A stretch of DNA of 64,000 nucleotides from Cristatella mucedo (taxonomy: Eukaryota > Bryozoa > Phylactolaemata > Cristatellidae): positions 1,247,001 to 1,311,000 of the forward strand of contig WPIO01000081.1 of assembly GCA_009760855.2 (NCBI GenBank), given 5' to 3'. This document shows, in pieces, positions 44,820-57,714 of this stretch; the first letter of the stretch is position 1; each line of letters begins with the position of its first letter. Under the pieces are notes generated by a model. It made no database searches. It was given only the letters and a program-made list of their open reading frames with translations, and was not told the origin of the DNA. Made by a program: the position numbers and the translations under genes.

Positions 44820-44970
44820 GTTTGGTCCAGCGGTGGTTGTGCTCGCCACGGCCAAGATCAAGGTGAGTGCATTTACTGACCAAGGTCTTGGGCTCGAGCC
44901 CAGCGGCATATGTGAAGCGCCCGAATAGAGACTAAGTTCTCGTGGGACGCTATACAAATGAAGTAGATAT
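44820..44970 (+). mobile_element. SINE-2, near full length
   Basis: Head 'tttggtccagcggtggttg' and 'tgctcgcc', B-box region 'gtcttgggctcgagccca', linker 'gcggcatatgtgaagcgcc', then a LINE-A-like tail 'agagactaagttctcgtg' and 'ggacgctatacaaatg'. Closely matches the reverse of 53495-53645. Confidence 0.85.
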
Positions 44971-45284
44971 TATGGATACGAGACTCGAGACTCAGAGTCT
45001 TGCCTGAAAGCAGCAAGGCAGCAGCAGAAGAGTTTTAGCCGACTCGGGCTAGGCTGTCCTGCCTTGCCCCCTGGCATCGACCTTGAGGAGAGAACCTCTG
45101 AGGGCTGCAGAGAAACAATGGATCTAGCTCTTTCGCGTCGCTGCTCCTCTTTCGATGTTTTCTCACGCTCGCTCTGGCTCCGCGATCGCGTGCTCATCTC
45201 ATTTCTAGCTCATGACCCTCGACTCGGCCCCTAGCTGCCTTTCTCACCTCTCAGCTTGATCTCTTCTCTCGCTCTCTTTTCTCT

Positions 45285-45525
45285 TCTCCCTGCGATTCGT
45301 CCTTCATGTGCTCATGCGTGCTGGCACTGTGCATGCTGCCACTAACCACACTTGCATGCTGACCCTGTGCACATGCCCCCCTAACCAAGTTATTCTTGCT
45401 GTTTATCAAGCATGATACCACTCATTATTCGATCGCCTTTCCCTTTGCAGCTAATGTAAAGCGTTTAGAAAGAGATTGAGTTATCTGAGCGCGCTTTATT
45501 AAGTGTTTTATTGATATTATTCTCT
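45285..45525 (+). mobile_element. LINE-A 3' end
   Basis: 3' untranslated region with both copies of the internal 38-bp duplication ('gcatgctgccactaacc' and 'gcatgctgaccctgtgc'), hairpin with several changes ('aaagcgtttagaaagagat … ctgagcgcgcttta') and a short, decayed tail leading into a CT-rich tract. Confidence 0.88.
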
Positions 45526-45544
45526 TTTCTCTCCCTCTCTGCCT

Positions 45545-45680
45545 CTGTCTCTGTGTCTCTCTGTGTCTCTCTGTGTCTCTCTGTGTCTCTTTGTGTCTTT
45601 TTGTGTCTCTCTGTGTCTCTCTGTGTCTCTCTGTGTCTCTCTGTGTCTCTTTGTGTCTCTCTGTGTCTTTCTCTGTCTCT
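45545..45680. repeat. 10-bp tandem repeat
   Basis: About thirteen copies of tgtctctctg with T-for-C variants, exactly 10 bp apart. Long Ser/Leu/Cys/Val frames here are repeat artefacts. Confidence 0.93.
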
Positions 45681-47573
<1,893 letters not shown>

Positions 47574-47955
47574 AAAAGAGGCTGCTACTAAGCTGCGAAG
47601 CAACTAACTCAAGTATTCTACCATTCAGCCATACTGCATCCGGTTGCTTTAGCACGGCTTTGCGGCATTTTCGAATGAGCGATATCTGTCTTGCACCTCA
47701 TCCCACCGACGGTCTAAAAGGGATGGCCGACTATAGAAAGCAAGTACAGAGGCGTGCCTACCGCACCGATTCAAGGACATTCTCCCGATTGGGCTGCTGA
47801 ATTTGTGTAGCCGCAGCTACAGCAGCCAGCCGGGTCGCTGCTGCAGCTGAGGCTGAGGCTAGCAGCAAGGCTGCTCGTGAGCGGAGGAAGCGCTTTCAGC
47901 GTGCACGTGTCCAATGCGCTGCGTTGGTCTTACGAGGGTGCCGTCATTCATAAAC
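47574..47955 (+). other. Unrecognised split ORF
   Basis: One frame is open for about 75 codons, broken by a single TGA near 47800, and then open for a further 48 or so. The second part is helical in composition (VAAAAEAEASSKAARERRKR). I cannot name a family. A decayed gene or exon is possible, and chance is not excluded. Confidence 0.15.
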
Positions 47956-48105
47956 GAGGGTATTATAAGCAAGGCTACCAATAAGCTACCAATAAGGTTA
48001 TCATTTATAAACTATCTATCTTAAAAGAGGTAACTGCTCCAGGGTCTAAATGAAACAAAGTGGCATATCCGGTACGCGACTTCGCTATCGCTCTGCATGT
48101 TTGGA

Positions 48106-48282
48106 GAGCCGTGATGGTGCACTAGGTAAGGCGTTTGCTTTTCCACGACCTCGGTTCCGATGTTGTGGGTTCGAATCTTGCAGAGAGCGATCCTTGATTG
48201 TCGCTACTAGCATTGATAATAGCCGTAAAGACTCTTCTGTCGCTATCCAAAAGTGGCTGTTAAATCAGCTAGTATTTTCTTT
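48106..48282 (+). mobile_element. SINE-1, near full length
   Basis: Head GAGCCGTGATGGTGCACTAG, B-box GGGTTCGAATC, body 'agcgatccttgattgtcgct' and 'aatagccgtaaagactcttc', 3' end 'tggctgttaaatcagctagt'. Same layout as 37137-37326. Confidence 0.92.
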
Positions 48283-48756
48283 TGATGTAGTGCAAACGCC
48301 TTTGTAGAGTGCTGTAACGCCGTATGCTTGACGGAAGAGGAGCTGGAGAACCTAGCAGCTTCAGCCAATCGGTGCAGCTTCGGCGCGCTAAATGCGCTAT
48401 GAGCAGCAGCGCATGGTGCATAGAGCACCTCTGGAACTACTCTGCTTGCCGTTAACAGGGAGTAGCTAGTTCGTAGCGTGAACTGGACGGATATATCCAA
48501 TAAAAATAGGGGATTTTACTGAACTTTATTTGAAGGTCCCCACAATGACACTGCGCGTCAAGTTCAGTGCTGTTCCTACACCCTCGAAAACACTCACCAC
48601 GAAACACCTACGGTTGCGCCCTATGAGCTGACCACTACTCAAGAGGAGATAATTTGTAGCGCAGTTTCAGACTCCCAGAAGTCAACCCTCAGAAAGCGTT
48701 CCGCACTTCCGCCCCTATTCAGAACATTCTCCTAAATCAAAGTATCACGTACGCGT

Positions 48757-48757
<1 letters not shown>
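48283..48757. other. No recognisable gene
   Basis: Unique sequence with no landmarks. Confidence 0.35.

Positions 48758-48806
<49 letters not shown>
48758..48806. repeat. GA microsatellite
   Basis: About 24 AG units leading directly into a perfect hairpin. Confidence 0.95.
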
Positions 48807-48811
<5 letters not shown>

Positions 48812-48842
48812 GAGAGAGACGTTGACACGTCTCTCTCTCACT
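48807..48842. repeat. Perfect inverted repeat, 16-bp arms
   Basis: Arms AGTGAGAGAGAGACGT and ACGTCTCTCTCTCACT, 4-base loop TGAC. The left arm is the end of the GA microsatellite, so the right arm looks like its copied complement. Confidence 0.95.
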
Positions 48843-48931
48843 TTTACGGTGTGCTCGTATACGAACGTGTCAGCAGATGTGCACCGTTCGTTTATTGAGT
48901 CTACTTTCGCCGCCCATCTGACTCCGGGAAA

Positions 48932-48968
48932 GGAGTCACCGGAGACAGCCTCTGTCTCCGGTGACTCC
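48932..48968. repeat. Perfect inverted repeat, 17-bp arms
   Basis: Arms GGAGTCACCGGAGACAG and CTGTCTCCGGTGACTCC with a 3-base loop. It lies 90 bp after the previous hairpin. Confidence 0.95.
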
Positions 48969-49089
48969 GTTCCAGCTAAATCCGCTCCCGCTAAACCTAA
49001 AACTTAACCACGAACCTGTCAACCACCCCAGAAGTCACTCATCTGAAAATCCTACTTATTTGGGTACTTATGTTACTCACTGGGCCATG

Positions 49090-49258
49090 ATTGATAGCCC
49101 AGGAGGCCAGGTGCTCGCTCTTCACGACCGAGGTCGTGACGAGGGTTCGAATCCTGCAGAGGGCGATCGTTTCTTGCCACCTGCAAGCGCTGGTGTTAGC
49201 CGTTAAAGCTCTTCAGCCCCCATATATGCAGATAAGGCTCATAAAATCAGCTGATAAT
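49090..49258 (+). mobile_element. SINE-1, head variant 2
   Basis: Head 'gatagcccaggaggccagg', B-box GGTTCGAATCC after a small duplication of the 'gtcgtgacgagg' type, body 'acctgcaagcgctggtgtta' and 'gccgttaaagctcttcag', 3' end 'cataaaatcagctgataata'. Confidence 0.85.
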
Positions 49259-50539
49259 ACGCTGCGGCGTCAAAGGAGGCTGCTGGGAGGCTACTCGCCT
49301 GCAGCGTAGTGCTTCAAGATCTGCCATGGCCCAGTAATACTCACAACTCTCTATGTAAGAGAAAAATAAATACGCAATTTATAAGCGGCACTAAAAATAC
49401 GGCTTACAATTTACTAAACATTCAGAGTATTTCTCAGCCGAACTTGAAGCGAAGGCAGCCAGTGACTGTTTAAAATGCCCATCAAGGTCTACTCGCTTAA
49501 CGCCGCCGTGCTTCTGCTGAGCTTTAAAGCGCAGCAGCAGCAGCGCTTTCTGCTTTTTGCTTCGGTGAGCAGCCGCTCTCCGAATTCTCAATCAATCCCA
49601 ACACACTGCGCCGTCTGTCAACTTGAGACGCAGCTTCGCTGTAAAATGCAGTCCATTAAACTTGTTTGCATCCACCAGGGACGCACCTGTGCGAAATAAG
49701 CGCCTTCCAATCGGCCGAGAGATAACCGAGGGCGGAGCGGTAGCAGCCCTCCACGTAGCACCGAGCTGGCGCGGTCGCCTCGGGCCGGTTGGCTCGTGTC
49801 TTCGCGAGCTGGCTGCGAGCGACGGTCAACTCGCTGTTCACGTGACGGAAAAAAGAAGACATTTCCCTCACTGGCGCAAGCGCTGCAAGCCTCGCTTCGA
49901 CTTTGTGAACAGCACGTAGCTAATTGACCAAAAGACCTCCTAGTGCTGAAAACGCCAGCAGCTGGCGGCTCCAGAATATAAATCGCCGTCGTCGTCCTCG
50001 CCACCTCGGTAGAGCTGACGCAGAGCGCCGCAAGTCTGGGCACCACTAGCAGCAACCTCACTGGTGTCTCTTTGTATCCGACTGCAGCACTGCAGCTGCC
50101 GGTCTTATCACTAGATTCCGTTCATGCTACTTCCGGTGCTGTACGAGTCTCGCGGCCGCTTTGCAAAAGCTTTGTTGGTGGCCCCTCGGGCACCGAGAAG
50201 ACGGTGGCAGTTGAATCGCTCTGCCCTCTGCGGAACAAGATGCCGACTGAGGAGGCAGCAGTTTCAGACCGAGGTTTCAGACGAGACCTCAATGGTGCGA
50301 GGCTTACATCAACGAGAGCAGGTGACACTGCGAGCAGCTGTCGGCGCGACGTTTTACGAGTCGGCCTCCGGCGATGGCGCATAGTAATCGTTTCCTGGCT
50401 GGCTGGGCTCTATTTTTAGCCGTGATGTCTTCTCGCGAAACAGCACTGGCAGCAGCCCACGTAAACGTCCTTTGCTACCTGCATCAGTTCGTTCGTGCTC
50501 TGTTTCCGAACTCGATTTGGACCGTAATCGTCTTCGTCT
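49259..50539. other. No confident gene
   Basis: GC-moderate sequence. A plus frame at 50072-50419 (115 codons) and minus frames at 49618-50061 have no recognised motif. Confidence 0.3.
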
Positions 50540-51000
50540 TCATTCTATGGCTCCAGCCTATCTCTCCGACATACTCCCCCATCAGGCCAAGCATCGTACC
50601 ACCCGCTTTTCGTAATCCTAAAGTCTAGAAATACCTTGTACAAACCTTAAATCCTTCGGAGACCGTGCATTTAGTTCGTATGCTCCCAAAGCCTGGAACT
50701 CCCTCCCGACCTGCGTCAGAACATCCCCTGACCTGACCACATTTAAAAGGAACTTAAAAACACATCTATTTAGGACAGCATTTAGTGGGTCCCTGTGATT
50801 CGTCCTTCACGTGCTTATGCGTGCTGATCCTGTGCATGTCACCCCTAACCATGTTATTCATCTTGTTTGTTTTTCAAGCATGATTTTACTTACCATTAAG
50901 TTGCATTTCCCTTTCCAGAAAATGTAAAGCGCCTAGAAAGATATTAAGTTCTCTGAGGGCGCTTTATCAAGTACATTATTATTATTATTATTATTATTCT
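50540..51000 (+). mobile_element. LINE-A 3' end, young-looking
   Basis: From 'cattctatggctccagccta' through [20 protein letters not shown], the 3' untranslated region, an intact hairpin and six or more ATT units, very similar to 58955-60755. It has lost one copy of the internal 38-bp duplication in the 3' untranslated region ('gcgtgctgatcctgtgcatg'). Confidence 0.93.
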
Positions 51001-51104
51001 CTCATCTCTCTCCCTCTCTCCCTCTCCTTCTCTGTATGTGATCTCACTGTCTACATCTCTCTCCCTCTCTCTCTCTCTCCATCTCTCTCTCTTTATTTAT
51101 TTAG

Positions 51105-51170
<66 letters not shown>
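51001..51170. repeat. CT microsatellite
   Basis: CT-rich tract, pure CT from about 51109 to 51168, directly after the LINE-A ATT tail. Confidence 0.95.
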
Positions 51171-51867
51171 GTACTCTCCTTCTATCCTCGCTATGGTGTA
51201 TTTCCTACTTCTTTCTGTAGTTGCAGTCCATACTAAAAATAATTGCGATATTTTCTTAGCCAAGCATCGCTCGTGCAGTCACTTCGACCTTGTCTACTTT
51301 CCTACGCCAGCCAATTCTTGGCCTCAGATCGGTTACAAGCTATTTCGCCAAACTATCCCCCATTTCGAATTCAACTTCCAGATGGCTTCGGTGCATCAGC
51401 CGGGGATATAGGTTAACATCCAGCAGGCTTAGCCTGCACCGTGTCGTCAGCCAACGTCACCTGACGCCGGATCTCTGTGAGCGCTAAATTGACGGCCAGG
51501 CTCCAAAGCGTTGCCCGCAGTCCAGTCTCCATCTGCCGATCGAGCAAGAAGCGCTCACCAGTCAGTATAGCGAAAATGCGAAGCCCGTCCGTCAAGCACG
51601 CGATCACAGAAGGAGTTAGGGGGAACAATAGCCCGCCGATCGTCTGCCTGATAGGAGTGGGCCCAGAGAAACCAAAGCTTCCGCCACTCAGGCACTGCTT
51701 ACGCCCCGAGACATTTTCCCTGGTTAACGCCACCGTAGCCCCGTCGCCCTTATCAGGCTAACAATCGTGATTTGACAGGTTGAGTGTCGCACTCGGAAAG
51801 AGGCTCCACAAGTTTTTTGGGATTGCCAGTCAGCTCGTGCAGCTTTATGGGGTCTCTCTCGCGCTCA

Positions 51868-51964
51868 CTCACGCACACAGTAACTCACTCACTCACTCAC
51901 ACAGTCACTCACTCACTCACTCACACGGTCACTCACTCACTCACTCACTCTCTCTCTCTCTCTA
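51868..51964. repeat. TCAC tandem repeat
   Basis: Runs of actcactcac separated by 'acagtcact' or 'acggtcact', giving a higher-order unit of about 30 bp, then CT repeats. Confidence 0.92.
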
Positions 51965-52979
51965 AAAGAGTTATTAACTCTTTTCAAAGATGGTCTAAAA
52001 GAGTTTCTAGAACTACACGTATTTTGCACGTTGAAGTTGGGTTTTCTGTGCCATTATCTTTGAATAACGTTTGTTTCGCGAGGGGTTATCTTAGTAGATT
52101 ATGTTTGATCGCAAAGTGATATACCATTTCCTGAATTGCTAGTGCGCTGGGAAGGTAGATCCGATTCGATTGGTGGAGGCTGTCCGAGCGGCGAGCCTCC
52201 GGTGAGCAGCTTTGGCGCTCCTCCCTATGGGAGAGCGAGCTTTCTTTTAAAAGGACAAAAGGTCTAAAGAGGTGCAAACGGCAGGCGCACCTTTGGCGCG
52301 GGACTCTTGCGGTATACGTAATATGGAAGAAACACGTTCTTAGAAGAAGCTGAAGGCTTTTTCAGGTGATGGCGAGCGTTCGGTTCCTAGGGAAAAAGGT
52401 GAAAGTAAAAAGGTCTCTTGGAGGATTCAGCCACTTGATTTTTATGCGAAGCCATGTAAGCACACCGGGCACGAAGCTCTGGCGGTTTTTTTGCGGCTTC
52501 GCGCTTTCCAGACGGGAGCGAGTCTCGCTCGACAGGTGTTGCGTGCAGATGCTTCTGGGCCCACGCTCGTCGGTGATGGACGTCGGACTCACTCAAACCG
52601 AGGCAAACCAGATTTCACGATGGGCGCTGACGAGAACTTCTGGATGGCACCAACTCCGCCTTTTTCGCTCAGAAATGGATGCTGCTACCGTGATGGGCGA
52701 GCAGTTTGTTTTGCAGGAGTACGCAATACTATAACGGAGAGATCCGAAGAGAACTTTGTGACTGTAAACCTCAAGCGCTGCGAAGACTTCCGTCGTGTCT
52801 CCAGAGCGGCTATTACGGTGTCGTTCAGCTCAGAAGGGTGAACCGTCTAGAGTGGGCTCTGTGCCGACAGCCAGCAGCTGAGCGCGTTGGCGATGTTCGC
52901 CTTTACACAATGCTTTGCTTCATCTCAGCGAGGCGGTCGGCGATCGACCACAGTTGCTACTTTCGATGCTGTACCGCTC
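51965..52979. other. No confident gene
   Basis: Plus frames at 52366-52734 and 52491-52841 (over 110 codons, two frames overlapping) have no recognised domains. Confidence 0.3.
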
Positions 52980-53115
52980 TGCTCCAGGCTTGAAGGGCTC
53001 GCCTTTGACGACAGAGGTCGTGGCGGACTGAGGTCGTGGGCTCGAGGACGGCGGCACACGTGAAGCGCCCAAATTCACAATGAGTTCTCTCGGGGTGCCA
53101 TAGAAATAAATCGTT
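52980..53115 (+). mobile_element. SINE-2
   Basis: Head remnant 'gcttgaagggctcgccttt', B-box region 'gaggtcgtgggctcgagga', 'gcacacgtgaagcgcccaaa' and LINE-A-like tail 'aatgagttctctcggggtgc'. Confidence 0.78.
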
Positions 53116-53494
53116 TTTCATTATACATGCGCGCGTCATTCGAGATCGCGCCCCGATTAGGTCTGAGGAATTCACATCCGACGCATCCATTTGCAACAGG
53201 AGCGGGCGCCAAGACGATTGGCCAGTCGCCTAACCGCAGCCGGTCCTTGCACGGAAGCATCGCGGGTCACTCAGCCGAAGCTCACGACACTTAGTGCACG
53301 CCCCTCGCTCCGGGCCCTCCGTGAGCACGCTGGAGCGGCGGCTGCTCCAATTTTCAGCCAGCGTCGCATGAGCACGGCAGGGTGAAAGGGGAGCGCCCAT
53401 CTTGGTCGAGCTCGTTCGAGTTCGGCGGCGGCTAGCCGGCGGTGACGGCCTGGGTCCGCGGTCAACTGCTGCGTGCGGACTTCCGTCAGTCGTA

Positions 53495-53645
53495 AAATCA
53501 TTCGTACAGCGCCCTTAGAGAACTCGATCTTCATTCATGTGCTTCACATAGACCACGGCGATCGAGCCCGCGACCTCGGTCGTCATACGCATTCGCCTTG
53601 ACCTTGGTTCGAGGCGAGCTCCTTAACCGCTGGGCCAAACCGAAG
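53495..53645 (-). mobile_element. SINE-2, best copy
   Basis: Minus strand: head GGTTTGGCCCAGCGGTTAAG (clear pol III A-box pattern TGGCCCAGCGG), 'gacgaccgaggtcgcgggct', B-box-like GGGCTCGATCG, 'tctatgtgaagcacatgaat' and tail 'gatcgagttctctaagggcg' 'ctgtacga'. The tail copies the end of LINE-A. Confidence 0.88.
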
Positions 53646-54619
53646 CGACACGCGCTGGCATCCAAGAGACGGAGGAAATCCGAGGCGGACCGGAGATTGG
53701 CTTCAACTTCGACGAAACATCGACCGCCCCTGCCTAAACTGCCGCACCTCTCGTCTACGACGGCCGAACCCGGGCAGATTCGGGCTGGGAATTCGGGCCG
53801 GAAGGAGCGAGCGAAGACGGCGCTTCTTCGAGCGTCTAGGACGCTGTTGGCCAAAACACGTGACCTCGTGCCGAGTGCCCACGCATCGCCGAGAGCCGGA
53901 TTGTCCGAGCAGCCTAGCGCGACCCTGCTCCCACATTGTCGGCTGGACTAACGCTGTCGCTGCACACCTGTGGCCGTGCACGTGCGGCTGCAGCCCCTTC
54001 CGGCGTGCCTAAACCGATTCGCCTTAACCGCCGGCCTCGTTAAGGCTCGCTTCGGACCCAGTCATTGCACGCCCCGGGCTTGGGAAGCCGGAAACCCAAC
54101 CGAATAGGGCGTAGAGGACGCAGACGTCGGAAACTGAACAACGCAGCTTGTGGGAGTCGCTCGGTGCTCTACCTGCATCCTGTGAACGTGAGAGCGATCC
54201 CTCGCCAGCCTCGGCGGATGCAAGGCGGCCTGCTCGCTATGGCGGCTCTGGGTGTGTACATGGGGGCGGGGCTGCCGGGCGAACGGCTCATCGACGGGCG
54301 CAGACGTCGTCGGCGGCAGACGAGCCAGGCATGCAGCTGCCAGCGCTCGGAACGAAATGACAGGCTAGTGTTTTCTTAGCTGCGTAACCCGAGCACCGTC
54401 GCTCGCTCTCCACCTTTTTGGCCGTGCTCACCGGCAGCCAAGTGGTCGGGCGAGCCGCTGCGACGGTCGACAGTGCGAACATCGGCGCCTCACGCTGCCT
54501 CCGCCGCCGCCGGTGCCGCCACGACGGCGTCGAATGCTGGCCTCGCGTTGTCCGCTCGGTTTTCCGAAGCTCGAGGCGCCCGCTCCGCATCGCCTCGCGC
54601 CCCACTCCGTCCTCGGCAA

Positions 54620-54737
54620 AATGAGCTGCCCGCCTTTAACTAACGGTCGCTGTCGTGGGCTCAAGTCCTGCAGCGCACGTGCGCCAAGCGCTCGAGCAAC
54701 GATTAAACTCGCCGTCCGGTGCTGTAAAATGAATTAG
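54620..54737 (+). mobile_element. SINE-2, diverged
   Basis: 'cctttaactaacggtcgctg', 'tcgtgggctcaagtcctgca' (B-box), 'gcgcacgtgcgccaagcgct', and tail 'ggtgctgtaaaatgaatta'. Confidence 0.65.
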
Positions 54738-55374
54738 CACTGCACTTCTTTTAGCTGGCCCACCCTGCGTGCGTCCGTGACGTCGCGCGTCCTGCCCAGG
54801 TGTGAAGACGACGTGCAGCGCAGCTCCGCCGTCGTCCGAGTGCCGTCGCCGAAGCCGTCGTCTCGAGACGTGGACCGCGGCAACCTCTGCCGCTGCCGGG
54901 CGGCGGCGAAATCGGCTGCCGTTTAATCTTCGGCGAACGATCGAACGATTAGATTAGTGCTCTCGACCGCTGGAGTGTTCGCCGGAGGTGTTGTGCCGTG
55001 CTCCCGCGCTCGCACATCGTGCTCCCACCCAGAAGGCCCGCTCGTTTCCCACGCTCGCGAGTCAGAAGCACGCTCGCTCGAGGTCGCCAGCGGTCACTGC
55101 CCTCGACCGCTGCGGCGGGGGCGGCGAAGTGGTGAACGTCGCATCGGCAGCATTGGCAGCACTGCTCACCGTCGGCTCGACACTTTCTCCTTCTTCACTC
55201 GCCCAGTTGTCGGCTCGACGCGTCCGCGCCGCCGCCGTGCACGACTTGAATGCTTGTCGGAAAGTGTCGAGTTGTGGCAGATTGTGTCGGGACGGTTTTC
55301 AAAAGAAAGCTGACGCTAGGAATTTATTTAAGAAAGCGGCACTGAAACGAGAGAAATTGTGCAGCTTTTGCCCA

Positions 55375-55745
55375 GTCCAATATCTACCGTTCCTATTGCA
55401 TACACCGGAATGAGTTGTGGAAGACCATCCGAACGCTTACACTGAAACCTCAAATTTAGCAAGTAAGTTATATTCCAGTTCTAGAGATAGTCACTGCAGG
55501 GAGTCAGCATTGCTTCGAGTGGACAATGACCTTCTCAAGAGTGCACACTTGGGTAGAATATTTCTGCAGGTTTTTCTTAATATTTTGCCAGCATTTCATG
55601 CTATTGATCACCAAGTTCTTCAGGACTCTAATCTTGCCTGGGGATTACTGGCACTGCCCTGCAGTAGTACAGGTACTATCTCGTCAGGATACTAATGAGT
55701 AGTTCTCTGAGGCCGCGATACAAATGTAATAGTTATAATAATAAC
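55375..55745 (+). mobile_element. LINE-A: RT N-terminal part fused to tail
   Basis: Encodes the RT region (ETSNLASKLYSSSR, SALLRVDNDLLKSAHL, AFHAIDHQVLQ, the last being a mutated motif A), then at about 55690 jumps to the last 50 bp of the element ('gtagttctctgaggccgcga') and a short AT tail. Most of the element between is missing. Confidence 0.8.
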
Positions 55746-55814
55746 AGAAATAATGCCATTTTAATATTACGCGTCTGGATCTTTCTCTAAGATCTAAGTC
55801 TTTTGATAGACACT

Positions 55815-56652
55815 CTGTGCAGGCTCTCCTGTTGAATCTGCATCAAACTTAGTTGTCATGTTCCAAAGTAATATTTTATTAGACGGCCATATCGGCTCGA
55901 CGTTCAAGCCTGCCAACTTTCAGCTCCATAACTTTGCTACAACTCGGGCTCTTTTAGACAGGGATACCACATCTAAGTTAGTCCACGCGTTTGTGACATC
56001 CCGTCTTGACTTTTGTAACTCACTCTTGCTAGTCTACTGGCAAATGCAATCAGGCTCTTATAGCTGGTGCAAAACTATGCAGCTAGGCTCGTCTGTCGTG
56101 GGCGTCGCAGTTGCCACCTCACACGACTTCTCACCGACCCTTAGTGGCTCCCAATCAAGCAAAGCACCGACTTCAAAGTTTTTTCACTAACTTTTAGGTC
56201 CCTTCATACTTTGGATCCAACCCACCTATATAATCTACTCCCCCACCAGCTAAGCATCGTACCACCCACTTTTTGGACTCGAAATGCTTACCTATACCTT
56301 GTACAAACCTCAGATCCTTCGGAGGCCGTGCATTTAGTTCGCATGCTCCCAAAGCCTGCAACTCACTCTCGACTTGCGTCATGACATTTCCTGACTTGAC
56401 CACATCTAAAAGCAAAGTAAGAACGCATATATTTATCACAGCATTTCTTGAGTTCCCGTGATCCATCTTTCATACGCTTCTGCATGCTGACCTTGTGCGT
56501 GCCACCCCTAACCATGCTAATCTTGTTGTTTAGTAAGGATGCTACCGCTTACCATTCAATCGTGATTATGCAAATGTAAAGCGCTTAGAAAGCGATTGAG
56601 TTCACTGAGGGAACTTTCTCGAATGAATTATTATGATATTATTATTATTATT
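55815..56652 (+). mobile_element. LINE-A 3' part
   Basis: Starts at CTCCTGTTGAA, at or very near the internal position where the 3' part of the 18012-20225 copy begins. It encodes [20 protein letters not shown] and TNLRSFGGRAFSSHAPKA in broken frames, then the 3' untranslated region, hairpin (degraded right arm 'tgagggaactttct') and ATT repeats. Confidence 0.9.
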
Positions 56653-56879
56653 AGAAAAGAAATCGCCTTGGAGCGAGTAGGTTGTTTGAAAAGGCATACC
56701 CTGAGAGAAGGAAGCACGTGTCGAGTGCCTTGTGATTTTCGTTGCTACTAGCCGGCATCGGACGCTCGATTTCACGTCTTCAAAGGGCTCTATCCAAACT
56801 GTTGTAGTAGTTGCGATTTCGCCACATCTACAGCGGACGGCAGAATTTTTAATTTTGATTCTGAGAAGAAAAATATATT

Positions 56880-56940
56880 CGCTTAGCAACCTCAGAGAAA
56901 GTACTATCTTGCGAGGCACTTTAAATATGCAGTACTAGAA
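56880..56940 (-). mobile_element. LINE tail remnant
   Basis: 'cgcttagcaacctcagagaaa' and 'gcgaggcactttaaatatgc' resemble a minus-strand 3' hairpin of the same type as 61585-61680. Confidence 0.4.
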
Positions 56941-56974
56941 CCATATCAACAGGCTTATCGATAACACTGACGAC

Positions 56975-57188
56975 CCACGCTGGCTCCCATTAAAGCAGTG
57001 TGTCGGATTCAAGGTTCTGCCATTCACTTTTAGGTCCCTTCATTCTTTTGCTCCAGCCAACCTATCGGATCTAATTCCTCACCAGACTAAGCAACGTACC
57101 ACTTGCTGTTCTGAATCTAATCGTTAACGTTTACCTCGTACAAATCTCAAATTCTTTTGAGACCTCGCCTTTAGTTCTTATGCTCTCA
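56975..57188 (+). mobile_element. LINE-A internal fragment
   Basis: 'ctggctcccattaaagcagtg' through 'ttaggtcccttcattctttt' to 'tttagttcttatgctctc', i.e. the LHWLPVKQ…[11 protein letters not shown] region. It ends where an inverted LINE-A piece begins. Confidence 0.85.
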
Positions 57189-57189
57189 A

Positions 57190-57465
57190 TGAAACTTTCA
57201 AGTCGAAGCCCGCTGCTTTCTGGTGGGGAGCTGTCACAGGTCGGAGAGAAGCCGTGAAAATGTGGCTACTGCGACGCTCGTGGCAGATGAGCCTGGCCGT
57301 AGGGTTTTGCAGCCATTGTAAGCGTCCGACTGCACTGGCAGGAAGACCTGCTGCCAGTGTGATTAACAAAAGTCGAAACCGGGCGAGGCATCACAAATGC
57401 TTGGGAAAAATTGGGCGAGGTATTCCTGCATAAGCAGACCATAATGTTTGCACTGCTACTTTTAG
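57190..57465 (-). mobile_element. LINE-A internal fragment, inverted
   Basis: Minus strand: 'cctgcataagcagacc' reversed, LPASAVGRLQWLQNPTARLI and HERRSSHI, which lie immediately upstream of the adjacent plus-strand fragment in the intact element. The two pieces form an inversion with about 40 bp shared. Confidence 0.82.
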
Positions 57466-57639
57466 ATGGAGGATGGAGACGGTGAAAAAAAGATGTGCCG
57501 TATAGCCACGTCGGGTTATCTTTCGGTCAGTCAAACGGGCTCAGCCAGAAGGTTGACCATTGGATGCTGCCTGACGACGGAGAGGCACGAGTGAGAGCAA
57601 GTCCTCGCCTACACCTGCCAACTACGCCAGGTCTCTTTA

Positions 57640-57642
<3 letters not shown>

Positions 57643-57711
<69 letters not shown>
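57643..57711. repeat. CT microsatellite
   Basis: About 33 CT units. Confidence 0.97.

Positions 57712-57714
<3 letters not shown>

Larger units (their letters stand above)
53180..55340. other. CpG-rich GC island 4
   Basis: CpG-dense with multiple overlapping frames of 70-140 codons on both strands and no recognised domain. Two SINE-2 copies are embedded. It may be a promoter region. Confidence 0.5.
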
